From: Mucilaginibacter sabulilitoris
GTDB taxonomy: Bacteria > Bacteroidota > Bacteroidia > Sphingobacteriales > Sphingobacteriaceae
NCBI RefSeq assembly: GCF_034262375.1
Contig: NZ_CP139558.1
Coordinates: forward strand, 4,526,001 to 4,590,000
Direction of reading: 5' to 3'
DNA: 64,000 nucleotides
Made by a program: the position numbers and the translations under genes. Positions 53,777-62,893 of this stretch are shown here, piece by piece (the first letter of the stretch is position 1; each line of letters starts with the position of its first letter). The notes under the pieces are model-generated. The model was not told where the DNA came from and did no database searches. It saw only the letters and a program-made list of their open reading frames with translations.

Positions 53777-53810
53777 GGCCTATGCCTCCAAAATATTAGA
53801 GACATAAGCC
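53777..53810. other. Intra-operon hairpin between susD and GH28
   Basis: GGCCTATG (53777-53784) pairs with CATAAGCC (53803-53810), one G-T pair, in the 70-bp gap between susD and the GH28 gene. On the minus strand no T-run follows, so it is not a standard terminator for the operon; on the plus strand a T-run follows. It may protect or cut the message after susCD. Confidence 0.4.
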
Positions 53811-53828
53811 ATTTTTTTATATTAGGGA

Positions 53829-55349
53829 TTAATACCCTGGGTTTTGAGCGTATAGCCCGGGGGTAGCATCCAGTTGTGTTTGCGGTACAGGGTAAATAAT
53901 GTAATTAGCTATAACCGGTTTAATAGCTTTCTGAGCATCTTCTTTTGCAATCCACGCGTTCATGATAGTTAGTAGGTTACCACTTCGCTGCAGATCAAAC
54001 CAACGTGACCCTTCATTGGCAAATTCCTTTCGGCGCTCATCAAATAATTGCGCAAGGGTTACACCTGTTACAGAGGGCAACCCTGCTCTGGTTCTTACCT
54101 GATTAACAATAGCGTCAACATCGCTTTGCGACCCCGCGGCGCCATGTAATATGCACTCTGCCTTAAGCATTAAAATGTCGGTATACCTGATGGCGATAAA
54201 GTTAATCCCCCAGTCAAAACGACTTGCAACAGGAATTTTAGTAATATCAAGCCACTTTTTAAAGAACGGGCGAATTTCTGTGGTACCTGCGTTAGTGTAT
54301 CCTGCAGTATACACGCTAAATGCCTTACGTACATCAGCAGCGTCGTAACTGGTCGCCAGATCATTTGATACAGGGATGATCTCTAAACTACCATTTGATT
54401 TGTTGTCGCCAATAGATAAGAAATAAGTATTTGGAGCAAGCGTCCATGGGAACGAAGCACCGTACAAATCACTTGTACCACTTATACCGCTGGTGTACAT
54501 GATATCAAAAACGGCCTCTTTATTAACGGTGGGACTTTGATTGGTATAAGAAAATACATTAGGATAACTTGGATTAAAAGCAAACTGACCGCTGCTAATA
54601 ATATCCTGCAACAATGGCAGTGCAAGGTTCCACTCATTTACTCCTAATCCCGGGCCTTCTATACCATAATCAGGTCCTGATCTGGCCATATAAACCTGGG
54701 CCAACAGAGCCTCTGCGGCAAATTTGGTAGCACGCCCGGTATCACCTGCCGAATAAGTTGTTGGCAAATTTCCTATAGCAAATTGCAGGTCGGCAATAAT
54801 CTGTTTATAAACATCAGCTACCGAACTGCGGCCGGTAGTATTTGCTTCCTGTACGGTTAAAGGGTGATCGATAACAGGTACCTGGCCGAAATACTTAACC
54901 AAATCAAAATAATAAAACGCACGCAAAAATCTGGCTTCAGCTTGCAGTCTTGTGGCCAATGTTGCTGAGCCAATGTTGCTGCCGTTCTTTGTGATCTGGT
55001 CAAGCAGCGTGTTCGCTCTGAAAATTCCATTAAAATCGGTACCCCAGGCTTCGGTAACATAAGCGTTTGCCGCCAATGATGGTGAAAAATCATTTACCGG
55101 ATCCCAATCGCGAACAGTAACCGAAACACCATAAATATTGTCTGACCGTATTTCGGACAGGTTAGACAATCTTACAGGGTAATTATGCAGGTCTGCGTAA
55201 ACTGCATTAGATGCCTGCAGAAAATCACTTGGTGTTTTATAAAAAGTAGCTGACGCCGGAACCGAAATAGGTACCTGATTTAAATCCTTTTTACAGGAAG
55301 CCATTATAAAAACAGCTGATATGGTTGATAGAAAAAATATCTTTTTCAT
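53829..55349 (-). CDS. susD: SusD/RagB-family surface glycan-binding lipoprotein
   Basis: The ATG at 55349 (MKKIFFLSTISAVFIMASCK) gives 506 residues and a lipobox (MASC); an earlier in-frame ATG is within the SusC stop region. SusD features are KKDLNQVPISVPASATFYKT, LQAEARFLRAFYYFDLVKYF (TPR-like), GRATKFAAEALLAQVYMARS and FDERRKEFANEGSRWFDLQR near the end. It caps the SusC barrel and binds oligosaccharides, here probably pectic. It starts 19 bp after the susC stop. Confidence 0.95.
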   Translation of the reverse strand: MKKIFFLSTISAVFIMASCKKDLNQVPISVPASATFYKTPSDFLQASNAVYADLHNYPVRLSNLSEIRSDNIYGVSVTVRDWDPVNDFSPSLAANAYVTEAWGTDFNGIFRANTLLDQITKNGSNIGSATLATRLQAEARFLRAFYYFDLVKYFGQVPVIDHPLTVQEANTTGRSSVADVYKQIIADLQFAIGNLPTTYSAGDTGRATKFAAEALLAQVYMARSGPDYGIEGPGLGVNEWNLALPLLQDIISSGQFAFNPSYPNVFSYTNQSPTVNKEAVFDIMYTSGISGTSDLYGASFPWTLAPNTYFLSIGDNKSNGSLEIIPVSNDLATSYDAADVRKAFSVYTAGYTNAGTTEIRPFFKKWLDITKIPVASRFDWGINFIAIRYTDILMLKAECILHGAAGSQSDVDAIVNQVRTRAGLPSVTGVTLAQLFDERRKEFANEGSRWFDLQRSGNLLTIMNAWIAKEDAQKAIKPVIANYIIYPVPQTQLDATPGLYAQNPGY

Positions 55350-55368
55350 GTTATTGATATTAAAATAA

Positions 55369-58300
55369 TTAGAATGTAACATTTAACCCAAAGATCAATG
55401 ATTTAGCCAGTGGTAAGCCACCGTAATCACCGGCTTCAGGATAGTTACTGTCAGAGCTAATAGCGGTGTTTTGAGCCTCAGGGTTAAAACCACCATAATA
55501 TTTATCATGCCCGAAGAAATTTTCGGCCGTAACATAAAGCCTTGCAGCCCCTAAAACTTTGGTTTTAAACACATTTTTAAGATCATAACCCAAAGTAATA
55601 TTCCTAACCCTTACATAATCTGAGGAATACAACCAATCAGTATTGGCAACAAAACCAAAGGTAGAATAAGCTTTGCTCACACGACCGGCACCCGGATTTT
55701 CAGGAGACCTCCAGCGATTATCATAAAATGCAGGTGCATTATCAGTAAAGCCCTGACCGGTACGGGTTATGGCCCTGCCCAATAGTGAATAAATTGATCC
55801 GCCGTTTTGCCCCTGCACTAAAACACTAAGGTCAAAACCTTTCCAGCGTACTGTATTGGTAATACCCCAGGTATAAGTAGGGTTTGGATGACCAACAATT
55901 TGCTTATCAGCTTCAGTTATTACACCATCGCCATTCAGATCCTGGTATTTAGGGTCACCAACTGTTTCGCCGGTACCGTAGGTCGCCGCATGGTTATCAA
56001 TATCTGCCTGGGTAAGGAAACCTATTTGTCTTACAACATAAATGCTGTTTAACGGCTGGCCCACACGCAAAATAGCATCGGAAACATCAAATGAGTTAGG
56101 GATGATGATTTGTTTTTGGTTGCCATAAAGGCTTACAATTTTATTGGCATAATGGCTGATGTTGATAGAAGTGCTCCATTGAACCTTACCAATTAAATTA
56201 CGACTGGTTAATTCAAGCTCCTGGCCAATGTTACGTACCGAACCCGCGTTACGCAGTTGCGAACTGAAACCTGTTGATTGAAGAATGGGTACATTTAACA
56301 ATAAGTTTGTATTTAACTTATTAAAATAATCAAATGAGCCTGTTAAACGATTGCTGAAGAAACCAAAGTCGAGACCGAGGTCATAGGTTTGAGATTTTTC
56401 CCATTGAATATCCGGATTCACCAGGCTATTTGGAGCCTGACCAATAGCTAAAGCCTGAGGCGAGCCGAGTACATAACCGTATGAGCCTAATTGCTCAATG
56501 CTGCCGTAGTCAGGAATAGTATTATTTCCGTTAACACCATAACTGGCGCGCAATTTTAAATCGCTGATAACAGGTATTTTTTTCATGAAATCTTCCTGTA
56601 CAATTCGCCAGCCTAAAGATGCAGATGGGAATACACCATATTTAGTATTCACGCCAAAACGCGAAGAACCGTCTTCACGCAAGCTTGCCGACACCAGATA
56701 TTTATCTTTATATCCGTATTGAACACGGCTAAAATAAGATACTAAAACACTTTTGGTACTGGTTGTATTACCTGTTACGTTAGCGGCCGCGTTTAATGTT
56801 TGTACTGAACTGTTTACATATCCGCCTAATGACGATAATGTTGACTGATCTAAACGGTCGGTATTGTATGATTGCCCAACTAATATATTCAGGCTGTGTA
56901 CCGCATGAATGGTAGTACTGTAATTCAGCGTGTTCTCGTTAACAAATGTTTGCCTTTTAAAAGTACTGAACGACCCTGAGGTGTTTGCAGTAAGGTTAGT
57001 GTTTTTAGATGCATCAAATGTTCTGTTAGTCAGCGTACCGGCAATCGTGTAGGGAGTATAGCCATTAGAAGCGTTATCTACGTTATCCAGGTTTAATGAA
57101 CTTCTTAAGGTTAACCCTTTTATAATTTCGTATTCGGCAAATATGCTACCCAGGGTACGGTATTTTTTGGTTTGTCCTACTTTGTTCTCTAATTTAGCTA
57201 TAGGGCTGTTTGCTGAGTTACCCCAGGTATATTGCCCGTTTTTAAAAGCATTAGGATATAAGCCTACGGTATCTTCCTGTATAGGACTGTAGCTAATTGC
57301 CTGGTGAAAAATATTATCCTTACCCTCTACACCAGGATCCTGAGAAATAGAGTATGTAGGCGCTATGTTTAAACCTAATTTTAAATTCTTGGCAACCTTT
57401 GCCTCCACATTGGCCCTGGCAGAATAGGCTTTATATCCCAGCCCTTTTATAAAACCATCCTGATTGGCATAATTTCCTGAAATAAAATAATTTACATATT
57501 CATTGCCGCCGCTGGCGCTCAAGGCCTGATTTTGCATAGCACCTTTTTGCTCAATGGCTTTCTGCCAGTCGATATATTGCAAGCCTGGATGACCTGGCAT
57601 AGCCCATCTCGGATCGAGCATATAAGCAGAACTGAAAGCTCCGCCATTCATTGCCTGACGTGTTGCATTATCATCATTGGCCGTTGCTCCTTTTGAACCG
57701 TATTTAAGTACATAAGCAGCATTGATCATTTCAGTAGCGCGATCTATCCATTGGTCGCCGTTAAGCATGGGTAAATATTTGCTGGCAGCATTGTAACCAT
57801 AAGAAGCGCTATATGTAATTTTAGCCTTACCCGATTTCCCCTTCTTGGTAGTGATCAAAACAACACCATTAGATGCCCTTGATCCATAAATTGCAGCGGC
57901 TGCCGCATCTTTTAAAACCTGGATATCTTCAATATCATTGGGGTTGATGTTATCAAGCGGGTTTCCCGACCCAAAACTGCCACCGCTACCTACAGCTGAT
58001 ACAGAAAGCGGGAAACCATCAATTACATATAAAGGCTCATTACCAGCACTTATCGAACCGTTACCGCGAACACTCACGCTGAATGCCTTGCCCGGCACAC
58101 CGGTTGTTTGTTTAACACTTACACCCGCCATCTGCCCAACCAATGCCTGGTCAACACGGGTTATGGCACGCTCATTTAAATTATCAGCTTTAAAGGTGGC
58201 CTGGGCTCCGGTAACATTGGCCCGTTTTTGGGCTCCGTAACCTATAACTACTACTTCATTTAATTGCGACTCGGTTTCTGCTAAGCTAACATTGATAGTG

Positions 58301-58584
58301 TTACCGGTGCCTACAGTAACTTCCTTGACGTCAAAACCGACCGACTTAAATACTAACACCTGTCCTGCGGTGGCCTTAATGGTGTACTTTCCATCGATAT
58401 CGGCGGTGGTACCAGATTTTGTGCCTTTTATTTGCACTGAGGCAGCAGCAACCGGAAGATGCTTGCTGTCTGTGATGGTACCCGTAATGCTAAGTTGCTG
58501 TGCAAAAGCACTATCTGCTGCGGCTATATTAAAAAGAAGCAACAGCAATAGCATTTTACAAGAATGAATAAAAATTCTTTTCAT
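55369..58584 (-). CDS. susC: SusC-family TonB-dependent oligosaccharide transporter
   Basis: The 1071-residue protein has a signal peptide (ending AFAQQ), a carboxypeptidase-regulatory-like domain (LSITGTITDSKHLPVAAASV, about 30-112), the SusC hallmark ELNEVVVIGYGAQKRANVTG and a plug domain (VSVRGNGSISAGNEPLYVID, IEDIQVLKDAAAAAIYGSRA). The barrel ends in a terminal Phe (FGLNVTF) as needed for barrel insertion. It imports oligosaccharides with SusD by TonB energy. It lies behind a terminator at 58703, so susC starts its own transcription unit. Confidence 0.96.
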   Translation of the reverse strand: MKRIFIHSCKMLLLLLLFNIAAADSAFAQQLSITGTITDSKHLPVAAASVQIKGTKSGTTADIDGKYTIKATAGQVLVFKSVGFDVKEVTVGTGNTINVSLAETESQLNEVVVIGYGAQKRANVTGAQATFKADNLNERAITRVDQALVGQMAGVSVKQTTGVPGKAFSVSVRGNGSISAGNEPLYVIDGFPLSVSAVGSGGSFGSGNPLDNINPNDIEDIQVLKDAAAAAIYGSRASNGVVLITTKKGKSGKAKITYSASYGYNAASKYLPMLNGDQWIDRATEMINAAYVLKYGSKGATANDDNATRQAMNGGAFSSAYMLDPRWAMPGHPGLQYIDWQKAIEQKGAMQNQALSASGGNEYVNYFISGNYANQDGFIKGLGYKAYSARANVEAKVAKNLKLGLNIAPTYSISQDPGVEGKDNIFHQAISYSPIQEDTVGLYPNAFKNGQYTWGNSANSPIAKLENKVGQTKKYRTLGSIFAEYEIIKGLTLRSSLNLDNVDNASNGYTPYTIAGTLTNRTFDASKNTNLTANTSGSFSTFKRQTFVNENTLNYSTTIHAVHSLNILVGQSYNTDRLDQSTLSSLGGYVNSSVQTLNAAANVTGNTTSTKSVLVSYFSRVQYGYKDKYLVSASLREDGSSRFGVNTKYGVFPSASLGWRIVQEDFMKKIPVISDLKLRASYGVNGNNTIPDYGSIEQLGSYGYVLGSPQALAIGQAPNSLVNPDIQWEKSQTYDLGLDFGFFSNRLTGSFDYFNKLNTNLLLNVPILQSTGFSSQLRNAGSVRNIGQELELTSRNLIGKVQWSTSINISHYANKIVSLYGNQKQIIIPNSFDVSDAILRVGQPLNSIYVVRQIGFLTQADIDNHAATYGTGETVGDPKYQDLNGDGVITEADKQIVGHPNPTYTWGITNTVRWKGFDLSVLVQGQNGGSIYSLLGRAITRTGQGFTDNAPAFYDNRWRSPENPGAGRVSKAYSTFGFVANTDWLYSSDYVRVRNITLGYDLKNVFKTKVLGAARLYVTAENFFGHDKYYGGFNPEAQNTAISSDSNYPEAGDYGGLPLAKSLIFGLNVTF

Positions 58585-58702
58585 AAAATTAATTTAAGGG
58601 GTTTACTGTTTGGTACAGTTGGTATATAATTGTATATACGAACATAAAAGTTAATTTCAATAACACCATCCTGTAGCATCCTGCTATCGATATTATAAAC
58701 AC

Positions 58703-58732
58703 AAAAAAAGACGGTCAAACTGACCGCCTTTT
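58703..58732 (-). terminator. Intrinsic terminator between GH106 and susC
   Basis: On the minus strand CGGTCA and TGACCG form a 6-bp stem (58726-58721 and 58717-58712) with a 3-nt loop, followed by TCTTTTTTT (58711-58703). It lies 22 bp after the GH106 stop and stops the first unit of the pectin locus. The gap 58585-58753 also holds the susC control region, where I see no clear TAnnTTTG. Confidence 0.75.
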
Positions 58733-58753
58733 TAATACAAAATCATTAACTAA

Positions 58754-61612
58754 TTATTTAATACGCAGTGATTTAACCGGCATTAAGGTCACAGGTCCTA
58801 TTAAACCTGAAGGCTTTGGCTCCCAATTTATTGCCGTGAATAGACCATCCGGCCCTTTTGAACCGGCACTATGTGATTGAAAATTGGTGTTATAAAATAT
58901 CCGATAAGGTATATGCTTTTTATCCATATCAATAATTCGGTTGGCCATCAGGTTGGCTACCTTTATTTGCAATTGGTTAACCGCTTTTAGCTGTGCTGAA
59001 GGTATGGTAACCACATACTGCGGACCGATGAGCGTAGCCAGCTTTTTCCCATTAAGGTACACCTCGGCGCTTTCATTAACCTTCCCCAGATTAAGCTGCC
59101 ATGTCACAGCATTTTGAACTGGTTTTTTAAAGCTGATGGTATAGCTGACAGTTCCAGAAAAAGCCTTAAGGTCATCGCCACCTAAATCTGTCCATGATTT
59201 AAGTTGTGCTGTCTTTATTGATTTCGGCAATGTTGGGCCACCTTCGGTAAAATTAAGCGTCCAGGCACCTGTAATATTCAACGGTTTACCTACAGCCTGA
59301 TAATAGGTGTAACCTGTTGCTTGAATTTTCACAGGCAATGTTTGCAAAATACAGCTTTGCCCGGGTTGTAATTGCAAATACACATTGGTTTTACCATTGG
59401 TCTGTTTTTCGATTTTTGCTAACCCGTAATTTTTTGTCATAGGGTCAAATACCATTACAGACGCGGCTTTAATGGTTAGATTTACCCAGCCATTAACCTC
59501 ATTGTCGCCATTATTAGTTATAAAATAACTATTGCCATTTTTATAAATACGGCGTACAAATTGCAATCCCTTATCGGTCATTTGCTCTCTGTTTATATCT
59601 GCAGCATCCAGCAATGAGGCTATATCATCAGCAATTAAAAAACGCCCCTTGCCAATTTCCGCCATTTTAACGCCATTATTTTTAGTTGTAAAGTTTAAAC
59701 CGGCAAGCAAATTCTTAAATTCTTTTTCACGCTCATTCAAACGGGAATATCCAGGCACGCCCGATGGCAGGTTTTTATATACTACAACTGTTGCCCCGGC
59801 CTTTGCCATATTTACTATTTTACTAAATGTTTCAAGCGGGATATATTTGCTGTCGGGCAAAAGGATGGTTTTATAATTAAGCCCGCCGGTTGATATATGG
59901 TTACCAGAAGTTTGCAAATTCAGTATTTGTTTGTCCGATATAAAATCAAATGTATAGCCCTTTTTGAGCATTTCTTCGGTAGAAAATTCAAAGCCGGTGC
60001 CCTTGAAATCTGGTTTCATGGCATCATAATGCTTGAGCAAGCCCCTATCGCCCGGTTCAGAAAAACTATCAAATAACGGGTAGTAAACCAGCACATCATT
60101 ATCTGGTTTTCCTTGTTGTAAAAATGACTGGCAATTGGTTATATATTGATTAAGGGTCGAAAAATCATTCCAAAACGGGTTGGTTTGATTAAAATGAACC
60201 GCTGCATAAAATAACCAGCCTGGCCATTTAGCGTTTTGTGGCGAATAACTAACGCCGTGATAAAAAATATGGTTTACACCCCCAACAAAATATTTATCAA
60301 TGGCATGTTTGACATCTCCTAACGATGATAAAAAATGATCATTTAGCCATGTTGCCGACTCAGATGATGCCAGCGGTTTACCCATTACGTGGGCAGCCGA
60401 TGTAGCAAATTTAAATCTTAGCACATCATCCCCTTCCGTTTCCGGAATATCAATAGCGGCGTAAAGATCCAATATATTTGATGGAGAACCATGTGATTGA
60501 TTACGTATTAACGTGCCCTTTGCTTTGGCCCAGTCATGCCATGGTTTAGTAAAATCATCAAGTAACAGGTCTGATATAGTTTCACGATAGTCGCACAGTA
60601 TCCTGTTGTTTTTTTCCTTGTCATCCTTGCCAAATAAAGCCGGTAAATGATCACGCAGATCATAACCGCGACGTTTAATAAATTCATCAAAAAACTGCGG
60701 GGTAAAGTTTGATTGCCCACGAGCGTCATCCACTTCGTATGAATCATTAAAATATGCTCTGATTCCGCTTAAATCCTGACCTTTAAACGCCTGATCAAAA
60801 CGTGCGAGATAATGGTCAAGCGCTGGTTTTGAAAAATGGTCAATAACATATCCTTCACCACCCGGAGCGGCGCGCTCTACCATTTTACCATGCCAGCCCT
60901 GAAAAAGTGCGTATAGCTTCCATTCACCCACAGGTGCTGTCCAGTTAAGTTTACCGCCTGCATCAACCTTATCTGTAACATTCAGAACCTCCCCCTTACC
61001 GTCATAAGCCATTAAAACAGTCAAAGGTATTCGTTTCTCAAATCGCACCTGGTCAAGGGCCATCAACTGTAGGTTTTTATTACTGCTAATAGGTTCAACC
61101 AGGTCACTGATCTTTGGAGTTTGTCCGTCTGCCCGCACTAAAGGTTGCTGTACAAATACAACAGGTTCACTCAGTTTTTCACCGCCTTTAACATCGTAAT
61201 TTTTCCAGAATAGTTCTTTACTTGCATCTTCATCGGTTACCCACGGTCCGCCAAAAGGCCAGCCTGTGGCGTTGGCCAAATCAATGCCCATATTTAAGCG
61301 CTTAGCTTCCTGCAGCGTAAACTTAAGCATATCAACCCATTGAGGTGATAAGTATTGTATAAACTCGCTTTCGTGCCCTTTTACACCATAAATTGGTGTT
61401 ATTTCCATTCCGCCTAAACCGGCGTTATGGTAGCTTTCCATGTTCCAAGTAAGGTCTTTTTTATTTACCGCGCTACCCTCCCACCACCAACGGGCCCAGG
61501 GTTTGGTTTGTTTGGTGACCGAAGGCCAGCCAACTTGTGCAGAGGCCGTTTGAGCCCCCATTAAAAGTGCCCATGCGATAACTATTTTAAAATTATTTTT
61601 GATTGATAACAT
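58754..61612 (-). CDS. GH106 alpha-L-rhamnosidase
   Basis: The ATG at 61612 (MLSIKNNFKIVIAWALLMGA) gives 952 residues and a signal peptide; an earlier in-frame ATG lies in the PL22 gene. GH106 hallmarks are TKPWARWWWEGSAVNKKDLT, HNAGLGGMEITPIYGVKGHE and GMGIDLANATGWPFGGPWVT in the first 110 residues, with TIM barrel and C-terminal beta domains (VSYTISFKKP, ESAEVYLNGKKLATL). It removes alpha-L-rhamnose from rhamnogalacturonan or its side chains. It starts 13 bp after PL22, so both belong to the unit that ends at the terminator 58703. Confidence 0.93.
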   Translation of the reverse strand: MLSIKNNFKIVIAWALLMGAQTASAQVGWPSVTKQTKPWARWWWEGSAVNKKDLTWNMESYHNAGLGGMEITPIYGVKGHESEFIQYLSPQWVDMLKFTLQEAKRLNMGIDLANATGWPFGGPWVTDEDASKELFWKNYDVKGGEKLSEPVVFVQQPLVRADGQTPKISDLVEPISSNKNLQLMALDQVRFEKRIPLTVLMAYDGKGEVLNVTDKVDAGGKLNWTAPVGEWKLYALFQGWHGKMVERAAPGGEGYVIDHFSKPALDHYLARFDQAFKGQDLSGIRAYFNDSYEVDDARGQSNFTPQFFDEFIKRRGYDLRDHLPALFGKDDKEKNNRILCDYRETISDLLLDDFTKPWHDWAKAKGTLIRNQSHGSPSNILDLYAAIDIPETEGDDVLRFKFATSAAHVMGKPLASSESATWLNDHFLSSLGDVKHAIDKYFVGGVNHIFYHGVSYSPQNAKWPGWLFYAAVHFNQTNPFWNDFSTLNQYITNCQSFLQQGKPDNDVLVYYPLFDSFSEPGDRGLLKHYDAMKPDFKGTGFEFSTEEMLKKGYTFDFISDKQILNLQTSGNHISTGGLNYKTILLPDSKYIPLETFSKIVNMAKAGATVVVYKNLPSGVPGYSRLNEREKEFKNLLAGLNFTTKNNGVKMAEIGKGRFLIADDIASLLDAADINREQMTDKGLQFVRRIYKNGNSYFITNNGDNEVNGWVNLTIKAASVMVFDPMTKNYGLAKIEKQTNGKTNVYLQLQPGQSCILQTLPVKIQATGYTYYQAVGKPLNITGAWTLNFTEGGPTLPKSIKTAQLKSWTDLGGDDLKAFSGTVSYTISFKKPVQNAVTWQLNLGKVNESAEVYLNGKKLATLIGPQYVVTIPSAQLKAVNQLQIKVANLMANRIIDMDKKHIPYRIFYNTNFQSHSAGSKGPDGLFTAINWEPKPSGLIGPVTLMPVKSLRIK

Positions 61613-61625
61613 CTGTTTGAGGCTA

Positions 61626-62852
61626 TTAGTGTTTGGCAATTTCTACAGCGTAAACGCCTTCATGACCTTCAAAGTTGGCCCTGAAGATAACCCATTTTTC
61701 ATCAGGCGAGAAATGTACATTGGGTTCAAGGTGGTAATTATGATGTTTCATATTTACCAGTTTTTCCGATTTAAAGTGATCACCATTAGGTTTAAACAGA
61801 TATATCCACATGCCGTCAGGTGCTTTAGCTACCTGCCCAGAATTGCCTCCATCCCCTGCAAATGTTTGCTCATCTTTAGTCACGTTAAAATGGATAGACC
61901 ATTCGTTCCTGTCCATCTGGTACACACGATCTTCTTTTCCAGTTTTCATATTTATACCCGCCAGAAAAAAGGTTTGCCCCTTAGGTTTCTGCAAATCAAA
62001 CCATTCGGTATTACCCAATGGCGAAAAAAATTCATGACCAGCAATTTCATTTACCATAGTGCGCTTATGCAATAGTTTGTTTTTGCCGTTTTTTATATTA
62101 ATATTCCATATACGATCTACCTTTTCCCATGGGCCCTCATGACAGTACGACAAGTTATCGGGATCTGTAGGGGAAAAAAGCAGGTGATTAGTCCACTCGT
62201 TTTCCTGGTGTATTTGTTTTAATGTTTTGTGTTTAACATCGAGCACATACAGCGTATGCTGTATATGCGCATCATATATACGATTAAAGAAATCATGCTT
62301 TTCAGGATATTTTGCCAATATTTCACGTTCCTGTTCGCCGGTAGCCTTAACACAGGCCATATAAGCTCCATCCGCATTTACGGTTCCAACGCGCCCCTTA
62401 AAGTCTGGATCAAAAGCGTAAATAAATCTGGTTTTGTGGGTGTTAACATTTACCGCAAATATGCTGTCGCCGCTTTGGTAAAATGCCTCACGGGTTTTGG
62501 CGCAAACCATTTCACCTGATACCTTTGTACGGTCGGTTAACTGCTTTATTTTCTGTGTTTTTAGATTAACCGTAAATAGTTGCATTCCTTTATCTGTTTT
62601 GCCGTAAAATACCATCAGATCGCCCTCGTTCTTTTTCTGAGGAACAAAAGGTGTATTATTGAAATAGAAACTGCCATTGTCATTTTCGCGATTTACCAGG
62701 CGAATCACCCTATGACCAGTTTCATTGTCAATCCACTGAGCAGGCATGGGTTTAGTACCGCCAGTCTCTATTGTTTCCTGGGCCTTTGCATTAAACAGGC
62801 CTGCCTGTAAAAGAGCGAGCGCCAATACGGCCAGTTTTTTGTTCATTATCAT
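61626..62852 (-). CDS. PL22 oligogalacturonate lyase
   Basis: The 408-residue protein (ATG at 62852; a second ATG follows at 62846) has a signal peptide (NAKAQ) and a seven-bladed propeller. The oligogalacturonate-lyase patterns are DNLSYCHEGPWEKVDRIWNI, NEIAGHEFFSPLGNTEWFD, and a His-rich metal site MKHHNYHLEPNVHFSPDEKW near the C-terminus. It splits short galacturonides by beta-elimination, giving unsaturated ends that GH105 and downstream enzymes process. Most PL22 enzymes are cytoplasmic; here a Sec signal suggests the periplasm. Confidence 0.9.
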   Translation of the reverse strand: MIMNKKLAVLALALLQAGLFNAKAQETIETGGTKPMPAQWIDNETGHRVIRLVNRENDNGSFYFNNTPFVPQKKNEGDLMVFYGKTDKGMQLFTVNLKTQKIKQLTDRTKVSGEMVCAKTREAFYQSGDSIFAVNVNTHKTRFIYAFDPDFKGRVGTVNADGAYMACVKATGEQEREILAKYPEKHDFFNRIYDAHIQHTLYVLDVKHKTLKQIHQENEWTNHLLFSPTDPDNLSYCHEGPWEKVDRIWNINIKNGKNKLLHKRTMVNEIAGHEFFSPLGNTEWFDLQKPKGQTFFLAGINMKTGKEDRVYQMDRNEWSIHFNVTKDEQTFAGDGGNSGQVAKAPDGMWIYLFKPNGDHFKSEKLVNMKHHNYHLEPNVHFSPDEKWVIFRANFEGHEGVYAVEIAKH

Positions 62853-62893
62853 TTTATTAAGGTATTAATTGGTTGTGGTTGTATTTATATCAA

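Noticed and set aside
61599..62075. 158-codon open frame antisense to the PL22 gene
   Set aside because: PL22 is well supported in the opposite direction; the antisense product is basic-aromatic without motifs, a typical shadow frame.
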